A DNA stretch of 64,000 nucleotides from NCBI GenBank assembly GCA_014595895.1, contig JABUKB010000006.1, forward strand, positions 79,363 to 143,362, given 5' to 3'. This document shows, piece after piece, positions 52,197-61,756 of the stretch. Made by a program: the position numbers and the translations under genes. Under the pieces are notes generated by a model that saw only the letters and a list, made by a program, of their open reading frames with translations, did not search any database and was not told the DNA's origin. Numbering within the stretch: position 1 is the first letter of the stretch; each line of letters begins with the position of its first letter. This stretch comes from Lysinibacillus odysseyi. Its GTDB lineage: Bacteria > Bacillota > Bacilli > Bacillales_A > Planococcaceae.

Positions 52197-52808
52197 TTAT
52201 TTAAAAAGTGAAATAAAGCTATTAAACATTTGCTTCATTTCATACCATAGCCATTCAAAAGCTTGATCTATTTCTTCCACCTGACCTGTCACAACAGCTG
52301 ATGAAGCCATATATTTTCCATTAATCACTGTTACGTTACCATCTACTTCACCTTCGATAACAATATCGCCATTTTTCACGACGATATCCCCTTTTACCAC
52401 TTCACCCTCTGGCACCGTTACCGTTTGCCCCTCTACTATTAGGTTAGGCTGTTTTGTCACAGAAAACTGTGTATCATTTGAATAACTGCCTACTAGTGTA
52501 GCACTCATAAATAGCACAAATACGGCTGCTGCCACAATAATTGGATGGCGGCGTAGCCATTTTTGAATACCTGCTGTATTTTTACGTTTTGGTAAACGTT
52601 GCATAACGCGAGTTTCAAAGTGAAGGGGAGCCGTAATATGTGCAGCACTCTTTATAAAGGCAATTGAATCACTTAATTCATGCATGTGCTGCTGGCAATC
52701 TGCACAGCTTTTTAAATGTTGCTTCAGCTCTTTTTCATGATCATGGCTGATATCGCCATCTAAATAATCATGCATGTACTCTACATATCGTTCGTTACAA
52801 GCAGTCAT
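52197..52808 (-). CDS. rsiW: Anti-sigma-W factor
   Basis: The 203-residue protein has an N-terminal zinc anti-sigma domain (HDHEKELKQHLKSCADCQQH, the HxxxCxxC site), one membrane helix (about 87-106) and an extracytoplasmic segment of about 95 residues with a beta-rich VKGDIVVKNGDIVIEGEVDG repeat-like core. It holds SigW inactive until cleaved by PrsW and RasP. It lies 14 bases after sigW, as in Bacillus. Confidence 0.93.
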   Translation of the reverse strand: MTACNERYVEYMHDYLDGDISHDHEKELKQHLKSCADCQQHMHELSDSIAFIKSAAHITAPLHFETRVMQRLPKRKNTAGIQKWLRRHPIIVAAAVFVLFMSATLVGSYSNDTQFSVTKQPNLIVEGQTVTVPEGEVVKGDIVVKNGDIVIEGEVDGNVTVINGKYMASSAVVTGQVEEIDQAFEWLWYEMKQMFNSFISLFK

Positions 52809-52822
52809 AGGAAATCCCCCTT

Positions 52823-53386
52823 CTACAAATTGTTAAGCTGTTTGCGCAATGCCTCCCGACCGCGGTGAATACGGGTTTTCACCGTACCTAAAGGCATCTC
52901 TAAAATTTCACTGATTTCTTGCAACGATAGTTCTTCAATATATTTTAAAACGATTACAGCCCTATATTTATCCGGTAATCGGCTAATCTCATACTGAACT
53001 CTCTCTTGCAATTCCATTTGCGCGACCACATCTTCTGGCAGCTTTTCGGATGATGCAATTTGTGAATACATATTTAAACCATCTGTGCCAGCCACCTCAG
53101 CATCCAAATAATAATCCGGCTTTTTCTTACGTATTCTGTCTATACAAAGATTGGTTGCAATACGATACAGCCAAGTTGAAAATTTTCTTTTTTGATCGTA
53201 AGAATGTAAATTGACATACGCTCGGACAAATGCTTCCTGTGCTATGTCCTCAGCTTCTTCTTTATTGCCCAACATTCGATAACAAATTTGATACAGCTTG
53301 TGCTGATAGAGGTTCACAATGTCTGTATATGCGCTTTGATCACCTTTTAACACCTGCTTTATTCGTTTGTTCACTAACGCATCCAT
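52823..53386 (-). CDS. sigW: ECF sigma factor SigW
   Basis: From ATG 53386 (GGTGGAGAGG upstream) the 187-residue protein has sigma region 2 (YRMLGNKEEAEDIAQEAFVRAY, FSTWLYRIATNLCID) and region 4 (LPDKYRAVIVLKYIEELSLQEISEILEMPLGTVKTRIHRGREALR). It directs envelope-stress genes against antimicrobial peptides and phage. A perfect sigma-W promoter precedes it, giving autoregulation. Confidence 0.96.
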   Translation of the reverse strand: MDALVNKRIKQVLKGDQSAYTDIVNLYQHKLYQICYRMLGNKEEAEDIAQEAFVRAYVNLHSYDQKRKFSTWLYRIATNLCIDRIRKKKPDYYLDAEVAGTDGLNMYSQIASSEKLPEDVVAQMELQERVQYEISRLPDKYRAVIVLKYIEELSLQEISEILEMPLGTVKTRIHRGREALRKQLNNL

Positions 53387-53420
53387 TGTTCGCCTCTCCA
53401 CCTTCTGTTCTATATTTATC

Positions 53421-53446
53421 TACGTATGCGGCTCATTAAGGTTTCA
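53421..53446 (-). promoter_or_regulatory. Sigma-W autoregulatory promoter
   Basis: On the minus strand TGAAAC and CGTA are separated by exactly 16 bases, matching the sigma-W consensus TGAAAC-N16-CGTA, 34 bases before the sigW start. Confidence 0.92.
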
Positions 53447-53683
53447 TTATTTTTTATTATAACAAAAATTTTTTCTGTACATCGGATTTCCTTCAAGAAT
53501 ATTCCTTAAAAAAGCTTATTTGTCATTCTTGAGATTTTTTGCGTTCCCTAATATAACTGATTATGCAAAACAAGAAAGCTTTTAATTTTTTTTTAAATGC
53601 AAAAGAGATTTACTTTGAACGGGCATGAGGGAAGTGATGTTGTTATGATAGATAGTGGTTGCTGAATTGCAAACAATCAAAAA

Positions 53684-53711
53684 ACTCCTTACTTGGATAA
53701 GTAAGGAGTTG
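53684..53711 (-). terminator. Terminator of the tRNA cluster
   Basis: Twelve-base arms AACTCCTTACTT/AAGTAAGGAGTT. On the minus strand it ends in TTTTTTG. Confidence 0.85.
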
Positions 53712-53726
53712 CATTTTTATAAGAAG

Positions 53727-53799
53727 TGAGCCATGAAGGACTCGAACCTTCGACCCTCTGATTAAAAGTCAGATGCTCTACCAACTGAGCTAATGGCTC
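53727..53799 (-). tRNA. tRNA-Lys (anticodon UUU)
   Basis: Cloverleaf with acceptor GAGCCAT/ATGGCTC, anticodon loop ACTTTTAAT and T-loop GGTTCGAGTCC. No CCA is encoded. Confidence 0.97.
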
Positions 53800-53815
53800 A
53801 TAAAAACAAAAAAAA

Positions 53816-53890
53816 TGGCTGGGGTACTAGGATTCGAACCTAGGCATGACGGAATCAAAATCCGTTGCCTTACCGCTTGGCTATACCCCA
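53816..53890 (-). tRNA. tRNA-Gln (anticodon UUG)
   Basis: Acceptor TGGGGTA/TACCCCA, anticodon loop ATTTTGATT and T-loop GGTTCGAATCC, with encoded CCA. Confidence 0.97.
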
Positions 53891-53900
53891 ATCATTTAAA

Positions 53901-53984
53901 TGGTGGAGGGGGACGGATTCGAACCGCCGAACCCTAAGGAGCGGATTTACAGTCCGCCGCGTTTAGCCACTTCGCTACCCCTCC
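53901..53984 (-). tRNA. tRNA-Tyr (anticodon GUA)
   Basis: Acceptor GGAGGGG pairs with CCCCTCC, anticodon loop ACTGTAAAT, with the long variable arm expected for bacterial tRNA-Tyr and encoded CCA. Confidence 0.96.
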
Positions 53985-53998
53985 AGGATGATTAAAAA

Positions 53999-54074
53999 TG
54001 GTGGAGGATGACGGGATCGAACCGCCGACCCCCTGCTTGTAAGGCAGGTGCTCTCCCAGCTGAGCTAATCCTCC
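53999..54074 (-). tRNA. tRNA-Val (anticodon UAC)
   Basis: Acceptor GGAGGAT/ATCCTCC, anticodon loop CTTACAA and T-loop GGTTCGATCCC, with encoded CCA. Confidence 0.97.
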
Positions 54075-54099
54075 AGAATACTGGCATATATATTTAAAA

Positions 54100-54174
54100 T
54101 GGTGACCCGTACGGGATTCGAACCCGTGTTACCGCCGTGAAAGGGCGGTGTCTTAACCACTTGACCAACGGGCC
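54100..54174 (-). tRNA. tRNA-Glu (anticodon UUC)
   Basis: Acceptor GGCCCGT/ACGGGTC (one G-U), anticodon loop CTTTCAC and T-loop GGTTCGAATCC, with encoded CCA. First of five tRNAs in the transcript. Confidence 0.97.
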
Positions 54175-54204
54175 GTTATGTATCTCTTCAGCAAGACAAG
54201 ATTT

Positions 54205-54233
54205 ATATTAACAGCTTTCAAATCAATTGGCAA
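54205..54233 (-). promoter_or_regulatory. Promoter of the tRNA cluster
   Basis: TTGCCA and TAATAT 17 bases apart on the minus strand, about 30 bases before tRNA-Glu. Confidence 0.7.
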
Positions 54234-54278
54234 GGGTTTTCTTATATTTTTTACAAATATTTTTCCGCTCTAAAAAGG

Positions 54279-54314
54279 GACCATTCTATAAGTATTTTCA
54301 CTTATAGGATGGTC
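54279..54314 (-). terminator. Terminator of the branched-chain-type ABC operon
   Basis: GACCATCCTATAAG pairs with CTTATAGAATGGTC (one mismatch), then CCTTTTTAG on the minus strand. Confidence 0.8.
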
Positions 54315-54334
54315 TTATTTGTATTATTTAATTA

Positions 54335-55126
54335 CTACCAAACAATGCGCTGGCGCCGTTTATAGGATTTGGCTTCTCTATAGTTTTTATCTTCATCATT
54401 GCCAATTCCCAGGTAGTGTTCGCTAATCTCAGAATTAGCCAGCAAATTTTGGGCTGTATCCTGCATTACGACACGACCATTTTCCATAATATAGCCATAA
54501 TCCGCAATTGATAATGCAACATTTGCATTTTGCTCTACAACTAAAATGGACATACCTTCTTCTTGATTGATTTTCTTAATATTTTGGAAGATTTCCTGTA
54601 CAAGTAAAGGAGCAATTCCTAACGATGGCTCATCTAGCAACAATAACTTAGGCTTCGCCATGAGACCGCGCCCAATTGCTAGCATTTGCTGCTCACCGCC
54701 AGATAAATAACCGGCTTTGCGCCCCTTTAACATGTCTAGTTTTGGGAAATAGCCATAGATTCTTTCGATATCTGCTTTAATATTCCCTCGATCTTTACGC
54801 GTATATGCACCCGCAATTAAATTTTCTTCAACTGTTAAGTCCTTAAATACACGACGTCCTTCCATACTTAAGAAAATACCTTTTTTTACGAGTACATCAG
54901 GTGTAACACCATTAATCTTTTCACCTTCAAACTCAATGGTACCGTCTGTAATTTGTCCCCCATCTCCCGTAAGTAGCCCAGATATTGCTTTTAAAGTTGT
55001 GGACTTACCGGCTCCATTACTGCCAAGAAGCGCAACAATTTTTCCTTCGGGTACATGGAGGGACATTCCTCTTAAGGCTAGGATAATTTTTTGGTATACA
55101 GCCTCTAAATTATTAACCTGAAGCAT
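54335..55126 (-). CDS. livF: ABC transporter ATP-binding protein LivF type
   Basis: The 263-residue ATPase has Walker A GSNGAGKSTTLK, signature LSGGEQQMLAIGRGL, Walker B LLLLDEPSLGIAP and the switch His replaced in the usual LivF manner (VVEQNANVAL). It is the last gene of a six-gene operon and has an unusual basic C-terminal tail (YREAKSYKRRQRIVW). With LivG it energises the importer. Confidence 0.92.
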   Translation of the reverse strand: MLQVNNLEAVYQKIILALRGMSLHVPEGKIVALLGSNGAGKSTTLKAISGLLTGDGGQITDGTIEFEGEKINGVTPDVLVKKGIFLSMEGRRVFKDLTVEENLIAGAYTRKDRGNIKADIERIYGYFPKLDMLKGRKAGYLSGGEQQMLAIGRGLMAKPKLLLLDEPSLGIAPLLVQEIFQNIKKINQEEGMSILVVEQNANVALSIADYGYIMENGRVVMQDTAQNLLANSEISEHYLGIGNDEDKNYREAKSYKRRQRIVW

Positions 55127-55154
55127 GTAAGTCCCTCCTTTCTGTTACATAAAA

Positions 55155-56399
55155 TTAATCTTCAAAGCTGATGTAGTCTGTAAGTGCTTCCCATTTACCG
55201 TCTTTTACTACACCAATTTTGATTTGTGAAGTACCAGCGTGCTTGTCTGCTCCGTATGTTACGTTTGCTGCTACACCACCAAGGTCTAAGTTATTTAATG
55301 ACTCCATACCTTCACGGATTTGCTCACCAGTGATTTCGCCTTCAGGGTACTTCTCAGCAGCAGCTTTGATTGCCTCAACCATAATTTTCGCTGTTACCCA
55401 ACCTTGTACGAATTTCGCATTGATATCTTCTAATTTTTTACCTTCACCTTCAATATACTCTTTCACTTCAGCCATACCTGGAACATCTTCACTTGGCATT
55501 GCGTTGATTAATGCACCCATATAACCTTCAGCAGTTGCTGCATCTACGTTATCAAATAAGCCTTCACCTGTTGTCCAGTTAAGCCCGATGAATTGTGTAT
55601 CAATACCTAAAGTTTTTGCGTCACGTAAGATTGTTGATGTTGCAGCCCAAGTTTGTTGGATAATCGCATAATCAGGATTTTTCTTTTCCATGTTTAATAA
55701 TTGAGATTGTGCTTCTGTTGCTTTTACATCAATTACTTGCTCATCTACGATGTCCACACCAATTTCTTTAGCATAAGCTTTCATGTCTTCTACTGGTGAA
55801 CGGCCAAATGCTGTATCATTGTATAATAATGCTACTGTTGGCGTACCATCTTTGTGGTTATCTTTGATCCATTTTAATAGCACACGACCTTGGTCAGAAT
55901 AAGATGCTGCTACTAAGAAGTTGTATGGTGATTCTTCTACATTTTTTAAGCTCTCAGATAATGAACCTGAAACGAATGGGAATTTGTCTGCAGCTACTTG
56001 TTGACGTAACGCTTCTGTATCCCCTGTACCGAAACCAATAATTGCTTGTGCGCCTGCTTTGTCACGGTGCTCTTGATATAATTTTTGCGCTTCTGGAATT
56101 GAATACGCATAATCTTTACCTGTTAATTCAACATTTAGTCCTTCAATGCCTTTTGAGTTTGCATATTTTACATATGCTTCTGCTCCCTCAGCAAAAGGAG
56201 CACCTACATCACTCGTAGCACCAGTTAAGTCCCATAGCCCTCCAATTACTACTTTACGACCATCATTGCTTGTAGTAGCTTCTTCATCTTTTTCAGTGTC
56301 TGCACTACTGTCTGTTGCTTCATCTCCGCTACATGCAGCTAGTACTAATACGACTAGCGCACTTAGCAACATCCATAATAATTTTTTGTTGTTCTTCAC
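55155..56399 (-). CDS. Branched-chain-type ABC substrate-binding lipoprotein
   Basis: The 414-residue precursor starts at a GTG with GGGGGAG upstream and has a lipobox (LVLAACSGDE). The body has the periplasmic-binding-protein type I fold (VVIGGLWDLTGATSDVGAPFAEGAEAY, AIIGFGTGDTEALRQ, VALLYNDTAFGRSP). It binds the substrate outside the cell. Association with a CoA ligase suggests a carboxylic acid, such as an aromatic or fatty acid, rather than an amino acid. Confidence 0.92.
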   Translation of the reverse strand: MKNNKKLLWMLLSALVVLVLAACSGDEATDSSADTEKDEEATTSNDGRKVVIGGLWDLTGATSDVGAPFAEGAEAYVKYANSKGIEGLNVELTGKDYAYSIPEAQKLYQEHRDKAGAQAIIGFGTGDTEALRQQVAADKFPFVSGSLSESLKNVEESPYNFLVAASYSDQGRVLLKWIKDNHKDGTPTVALLYNDTAFGRSPVEDMKAYAKEIGVDIVDEQVIDVKATEAQSQLLNMEKKNPDYAIIQQTWAATSTILRDAKTLGIDTQFIGLNWTTGEGLFDNVDAATAEGYMGALINAMPSEDVPGMAEVKEYIEGEGKKLEDINAKFVQGWVTAKIMVEAIKAAAEKYPEGEITGEQIREGMESLNNLDLGGVAANVTYGADKHAGTSQIKIGVVKDGKWEALTDYISFED

Positions 56400-56452
56400 A
56401 TAAACTCCCCCTATTTTTGTGTAATTTATTAATTAATTTTCTCCCAAAATAA

Positions 56453-57514
56453 CTAGTACGAGAATGGCCACAGCTTAAAGTACTTTTTAATATTAAGCCA
56501 AATATGCGCTAGTCCTCCTGGTTCAAAAATTAAAAACAGGATAATAACTAAACCAAATGCAAATTCCTTAAAAGCAGATAATAAAGAATATAAATCCGGG
56601 AAATAAACCACAACCATATCAACAAAAGTACCTAACCCTACCGGTAGTAATGTAATAAATACAGCCCCTAAAATGGAACCTAATACACTACCTAAACCTC
56701 CAATTAAAATCATTGCTAAATACTCAATTGAAACCGTTGTGCTATACAGCTCCGGACTAACAATCATTGTATAATGCCCCAGTAATGCTCCTGCGATTCC
56801 AACAAAGAATGAACTAACTGCAAACGCTAAAACCTTGTAGCGGAACAGGTTAATCCCCATTATTTGCGCAGCGATATCGCGGTCACGTACCGCCAAGAAG
56901 GCACGTCCTACACGTGTACGCAATAGGTTAGTCGCGTACAATACTGTAATTAATAAAATAACAACAGATAAATAGTAATAAGATATATTAGAAGAGAACG
57001 TAAATGATCCGATAGAAGGGCGACTTAACACCATCCCCGCCGTACCACCCGTTACACTTGTCCAACGGCTAATGATAAACAAAATTACAACTTGTGCAGC
57101 TAATGTAGCAATCGCTAAATATAAACCTTTTAGACGTAGTGCCGGTAAACCAAATATTCCTCCTACGATCGCAGTGATTAAACCTGCTAAAGGTAATGAA
57201 ATCCAGAAACTTAAGCCCATTGTGGAGGTAATAATAGCAGATGTATAACCACCTACCCCTAAAAAGGCACCTACACCGATTGAGATTTGACCTGTGAAAC
57301 CAGTTAAAATATTTAAGCCAATTGCACCGATAGATGAAATAACACAAAGCGTTAATAAGCCTACCCAATAATTTGTAGCAAACACTGGCACAAGAAGGAC
57401 GAGTCCTATAATAAGTGCTATTTTTACTTTTTCTCCTGTGGTACCAAACAGCTTCATATCATCTACATAGGAAGTTTTGTAGTTGCCACTTTCTCGAACA
57501 AAAATATTCCTCAT
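56453..57514 (-). CDS. livM: Branched-chain-type ABC permease LivM
   Basis: The 353-residue protein has about ten membrane helices and the LivM signatures LNILTGFTGQISIGVGAFLGVGGY and VRDRDIAAQIMGINLFRYKVLAFAVSSFF. It starts five bases from the LivH stop and forms the channel with it. Confidence 0.94.
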   Translation of the reverse strand: MRNIFVRESGNYKTSYVDDMKLFGTTGEKVKIALIIGLVLLVPVFATNYWVGLLTLCVISSIGAIGLNILTGFTGQISIGVGAFLGVGGYTSAIITSTMGLSFWISLPLAGLITAIVGGIFGLPALRLKGLYLAIATLAAQVVILFIISRWTSVTGGTAGMVLSRPSIGSFTFSSNISYYYLSVVILLITVLYATNLLRTRVGRAFLAVRDRDIAAQIMGINLFRYKVLAFAVSSFFVGIAGALLGHYTMIVSPELYSTTVSIEYLAMILIGGLGSVLGSILGAVFITLLPVGLGTFVDMVVVYFPDLYSLLSAFKEFAFGLVIILFLIFEPGGLAHIWLNIKKYFKLWPFSY

Positions 57515-57518
57515 GCCC

Positions 57519-58403
57519 TCACACCCTCTCTATGCCTTTGCTTCCGAATAAGCCATACGGTTTTAACATTAAAATGAATAAAACAATAATGAACGGTACT
57601 ACTTCTTTTAATCCCCCGCCTACTAACGGGTCTAAGTAACCACCAGCAATATTTTGAATAACACCGATTAGGAACCCACCAACAATCGCACCAAGTACAC
57701 TATCTAAACCACCTAAAATAACAACTGGTAATACGGTTAAGCCGATTGTCGCCATATTTGGACTAACGCCACTAATGTTTCCTAGTAATACACCGCCGAT
57801 TGCGGCTACCATTGCTGCAATCGACCATGTTACGGCATAAACAAACTTCACGCTCATTCCCATTGATAAGGCCGCTTGCTGATCATCTGCTACAGCACGC
57901 ATCGCCAGCCCCATCTTTGAGTATTTGAAAAATACTGTAAAAATGATTAATAAGACAATAACGATCACAAATGACCATAGATAGACAGGTGTTACAATTA
58001 CTCCCCCTAATTTAAGCGGTGTTGGAGGAAACACTTGTGGAAACGTCTTCGTCGAATGTCCCCAAATCATGTGCACGACCCCAGCAAGTAAACTAGCCAA
58101 TCCAAGTGTAGCCATGATTACGGAAATAGTAGGGGCATGTTGTAGTGGACGAACTACTAATCTCTCAACTACTAATCCTAAAATTGCACTTACTACTAAT
58201 GTACCGAGTAAAGCTAGATAGAAAGGTACATTATAAGATGTCATTAATACTAAACAGATATAAGGACCGAAAAGTACAAACTCACCATTTGCCAAGTTCA
58301 GCGCCCCACTCGAACGGTAAATCAAAACAAACCCAAGTGCTACGAGACCATAAATACTGCCTACTACAATACCGTTTGACAGCATTTGTAAAAAGAATGT
58401 CAT
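57519..58403 (-). CDS. livH: Branched-chain-type ABC permease LivH
   Basis: The 294-residue protein has eight or so helices and the LivH marks GSIYGLVALGFVLIYRSSGALNLANGEF, MRAVADDQQAALSMG and GGLDSVLGAIVGG. Its start overlaps the end of the acyl-CoA ligase gene by four bases. Confidence 0.94.
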   Translation of the reverse strand: MTFFLQMLSNGIVVGSIYGLVALGFVLIYRSSGALNLANGEFVLFGPYICLVLMTSYNVPFYLALLGTLVVSAILGLVVERLVVRPLQHAPTISVIMATLGLASLLAGVVHMIWGHSTKTFPQVFPPTPLKLGGVIVTPVYLWSFVIVIVLLIIFTVFFKYSKMGLAMRAVADDQQAALSMGMSVKFVYAVTWSIAAMVAAIGGVLLGNISGVSPNMATIGLTVLPVVILGGLDSVLGAIVGGFLIGVIQNIAGGYLDPLVGGGLKEVVPFIIVLFILMLKPYGLFGSKGIERV

Positions 58404-60292
58404 ACAGCCACCCCCTGCTTGAGCTCGAGTTGTACAACACGCAAGCTCACTTCTTCACCTACGACTTCATTTTGCAATTGCGTTAATGACACTTCTTCCG
58501 TATTGGAGTACATGCCATTGATTAGTTTTTCATATTTTTGTTCTACGAAAGCACGTCTAATTTTCAATGTACGCGTAAGCTCGCCTTGGTCAGCTGTAAA
58601 TTGCTTATGCAAAATTGAGAACTTTTTCACACGATTTTGCGGCTCTAACTTATCCATTAATTGTTTTACTTCTTTTTCAATCAGATTTACTACTTCAGGG
58701 TTTCTTGATAAATCAGAATATTCAGTATATAAAATACGGTTTTTATCCGCCCAGCGACCAACACTATTCATATCGATGTTCAAAATCGCTGTCATATACG
58801 GTCTATCTTTGCCAAAGCATACAGCCTCTTGAATATAAGGGCTAGACTTCAGCTGATTTTCTACGATTCTCGGATAAATAGTTTCACCGGCATTATTGGT
58901 AATAACATCCTCTTGGCGATCTAATATATGCAGATGACCCGCTTCGTCGATATAGCCAGCATCTCCTAAAGTTAACCAGCCATCTACTACTTCACGACGG
59001 TGCTCTTCATGTAAATACCTTGCAAAAATCGCGTTATTTTTCATGTAAACTAATCCGTCTTCATCCACTCGGACTTCTGTATTTGGCAATGCCACCCCAG
59101 AACTGTTTGCGCGAATTTGACGATCAGGCTGTACAAATGCAATGCCCGCTACTTCCGTTCCACCATATGTTTGCTTCAAATTTACACCGATACTATGATA
59201 AAAATGAACAGCATCTGATTGCAAGGCAGCCCCCGCTACATAACCGCGACGTAATCTTCCTAATCCTAAATGGTCTCGAATAGCGCTATAAATCACTATA
59301 TCCCCCAGCAGGTACATCAATTTGTTCAGACCGGACAACTGCGTATTAGTTGCGTCAGCCTGTGCTTTTTTATCACCGTATTTTTTAAAGAACCGGTACA
59401 CTTTTTTCTTGAACCAACTTGCTCCTTCGATACGAATCGCAAAGTTGGACATAAGCGATTGGTAAACCCTCGGGGATGCCAGCATCGTATGCGGTCCGAT
59501 TTCCCGCAGGTCTACGATAACTGTATGTGGCTTTTCCGGGAAGTTAGTGACAAAACCTACTAAGAGAGGGATGACGATACTCATTTCCTGCTCATGTACC
59601 CAAGCTAATGGCAAAAATGAAAAATAGTCTTCTTTGCTATGCATATTTTCTAATTGAGATAGATTCCGCGCTGCCTCAATTAAGTTAAAATGCGTTAACA
59701 CCGCCCCTTTCGCTCTTCCTGTTGTAGCAGCACTATAGGAAATAATCGCTGGCTGATAAGAGTCTATTTCGTTCATCTTCGTTTCATAAAAATCAGCTGG
59801 TACATCTCCTCGCACAGCGTCCATTATATCTTCCATATAGAATAATTTTGGGTGGCTATAATGGCGAAGTCCCTGTTTGTTGTAATAAATAATATGTTTC
59901 ATATTTGGTAGCTGGTTTTCTAGTTCTAGAATCTTGTCTACTTGCTCCTGATCCTCAACTATAGCAATTCGAGCTTTGCAATCATTCAAGTAATATTCAA
60001 CTTGATCGGCTAGCGATTCCTGATAGATTCCTACAGCAACGCCTCCTAATAATTGAGTCGCCATTTGAGCAAACAACCATTGGGGTTTGTTTTCACCGAT
60101 GATGGCTACTGTTTCACCTTGCAGAAATTTAAAGTCTTTTAATAAAGCATATGCTAGCAATTCTACGTTTTTATAGTAGTCCTGCCATGATGTTTCATTC
60201 CAAACTCCTAAGTATTTTTGCCTGAGCGCCACACCGTTTGGCTCTGATTTTGCCCGCTCTGACAATAGAGCAGGTAGTGTATTTATAGGCAT
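58400..60292 (-). CDS. Long-chain-type acyl-CoA synthetase within the transporter operon
   Basis: The 630-residue AMP-binding enzyme has the P-loop YSAATTGRAKGAVLTH, the motif GYVAGAALQSDAVHFYHSIGVNLKQTYGGTEVAG and GWLTLGDAGYIDEAGHLHILDR before a C-terminal domain. It resembles FadD15/long-chain ligases. It activates a carboxylic acid to CoA ester using ATP. It lies between livG and livH, overlapping livH, so uptake and activation are coupled. The acid is not determined. Confidence 0.9.
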   Translation of the reverse strand: MPINTLPALLSERAKSEPNGVALRQKYLGVWNETSWQDYYKNVELLAYALLKDFKFLQGETVAIIGENKPQWLFAQMATQLLGGVAVGIYQESLADQVEYYLNDCKARIAIVEDQEQVDKILELENQLPNMKHIIYYNKQGLRHYSHPKLFYMEDIMDAVRGDVPADFYETKMNEIDSYQPAIISYSAATTGRAKGAVLTHFNLIEAARNLSQLENMHSKEDYFSFLPLAWVHEQEMSIVIPLLVGFVTNFPEKPHTVIVDLREIGPHTMLASPRVYQSLMSNFAIRIEGASWFKKKVYRFFKKYGDKKAQADATNTQLSGLNKLMYLLGDIVIYSAIRDHLGLGRLRRGYVAGAALQSDAVHFYHSIGVNLKQTYGGTEVAGIAFVQPDRQIRANSSGVALPNTEVRVDEDGLVYMKNNAIFARYLHEEHRREVVDGWLTLGDAGYIDEAGHLHILDRQEDVITNNAGETIYPRIVENQLKSSPYIQEAVCFGKDRPYMTAILNIDMNSVGRWADKNRILYTEYSDLSRNPEVVNLIEKEVKQLMDKLEPQNRVKKFSILHKQFTADQGELTRTLKIRRAFVEQKYEKLINGMYSNTEEVSLTQLQNEVVGEEVSLRVVQLELKQGVAV

Positions 60293-60306
60293 ACTTATAT
60301 CCCTCC

Positions 60307-61080
60307 CTAGATGACTGTTTCTTCACCAATATAGGCTCTAATGACCTCTGGATTTTGCTGAATCTCTTTTGGGGGACCAAATCCAATGAGTTTTCCAAAA
60401 TCAAGCACAGCAATATGATCTGATAAGCTCATTACCACACCCAAGTCATGCTCGATTAACACGACTGTCGTACCCATCACTTCATGCATATCTAAAATGA
60501 AACGTGACATCATATCTTTTTCGGCATTATTCATACCAGCCATCGGTTCATCTAATAAAATAAGCTCTGGATTTAAAGCTAACGCCCGACCTACCTCTAC
60601 ACGTTTCTGCAATCCATACGATAATGTCCCTACCGGCGTATGCCTAATATCTTGCAATTCCAAAAATTCAATCACTTCTTCCACCTTTTCACGGTGTGCA
60701 ATCTCTTCTTTTGACCCCTTCCCCACATAAAGGCCTCCAGAAAAGATACCAGCATTCATTAGAGAGTGTCTGCCTAATTTTAAATTATCGAGAACAGACA
60801 TGTGCGCAAATAGGGCAATGTTTTGGAAGGCTCTGGCCATTCCTAAATTTGTACGATTGTATGGTTTCATATTGATGATTTCTTGCCCTTTGTAGCGAAT
60901 AGATCCCCCTGTCGGCTGATATAAACCACTGATGCAGTTCAACATACTTGTTTTCCCAGCACCGTTTGGACCGATTAGAGAAAAAATCTCCCCTTTGTTT
61001 ATATGATACGTAACCCCATCTAATGCTTTGACCCCACCAAATTGTAAGGAGATATTTTCAATTTCTAAAATTCGCTCCAT
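60307..61080 (-). CDS. livG: ABC transporter ATP-binding protein LivG type
   Basis: The 257-residue ATPase has Walker A GPNGAGKTSMLN, the LivG-specific RAFQNIALFAHMSVLDNL, signature LSYGLQKRVEVGRAL, Walker B LILLDEPMAGMN and IEHDLGVV. It is the first gene of the operon; GGGGGGGAAG precedes the ATG. Confidence 0.94.
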   Translation of the reverse strand: MERILEIENISLQFGGVKALDGVTYHINKGEIFSLIGPNGAGKTSMLNCISGLYQPTGGSIRYKGQEIINMKPYNRTNLGMARAFQNIALFAHMSVLDNLKLGRHSLMNAGIFSGGLYVGKGSKEEIAHREKVEEVIEFLELQDIRHTPVGTLSYGLQKRVEVGRALALNPELILLDEPMAGMNNAEKDMMSRFILDMHEVMGTTVVLIEHDLGVVMSLSDHIAVLDFGKLIGFGPPKEIQQNPEVIRAYIGEETVI

Positions 61081-61133
61081 TTACTTCCCCCCCTTTTGCG
61101 ATTGTCAAAAGACTGCATAGTCTATTGCCATGA

Positions 61134-61163
61134 ATATTACTTTAACAACAATAACTTTGTCAA
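61134..61163 (-). promoter_or_regulatory. Promoter of the transporter-ligase operon
   Basis: TTGACA and TAATAT 18 bases apart on the minus strand. A palindrome AGACT-GCAT-AGTCT (61110-61123) lies just downstream of it and could bind a repressor. Confidence 0.65.
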
Positions 61164-61678
61164 TTTATTTTTTTGAAAAAAATTGAAATCATTTCTCTAT
61201 ATATGCTTATTTTTTCTATCAAAAACGCTTTTTTTCTAAGTAAATACTTGTTAATTGGTAGATAATACAAGCGATTTATAGAGTAAATGTTATTCTAATA
61301 TAGTCAATGAATCTAGAAAAAGAAAAAGTAACGGCAGTTTTGAATAATTTTTATATAGCAATGTAAATAAAAATGTATAAAACGGAAGTATGAATCATAA
61401 TAAAAGTATTAAGATAGCAAAACTTACTGAAAAAATAGGGTTCAAACCTACTATCTGCTGCTTAAGAAAGGATTTGTATGTCAAATGTACTACTATAAAA
61501 ATCAGGACTTTTTAAGTCAAATATATTATTATAGGATTATATCATTTACATTTTATGTATATTATAAGTTATATAGTTTTTAGAACATATATTATGCCTA
61601 TTAATATAAAATTTTTTAAAAATTTTTAATATTCTTCTAAGATACGTAATGATAATTCTATTTAAAATCTATTTTTTC
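61164..61678. other. Long AT-rich divergent intergenic region
   Basis: About 510 bases between the two divergent promoters with no gene or RNA that I can support. It is very AT-rich. Confidence 0.5.
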
Positions 61679-61706
61679 TTGACTATCTTTTATTATAATG
61701 TATAAA
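61679..61706 (+). promoter_or_regulatory. Promoter of the second acyl-CoA ligase gene
   Basis: TTGACT and TATAAA 16 bases apart, 50 bases before the start codon. Confidence 0.5.
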
Positions 61707-61756
61707 ATGGCTATAAATCGAAATTTTCTGTCAAATTATTCAAGGGGGAAATTAAC

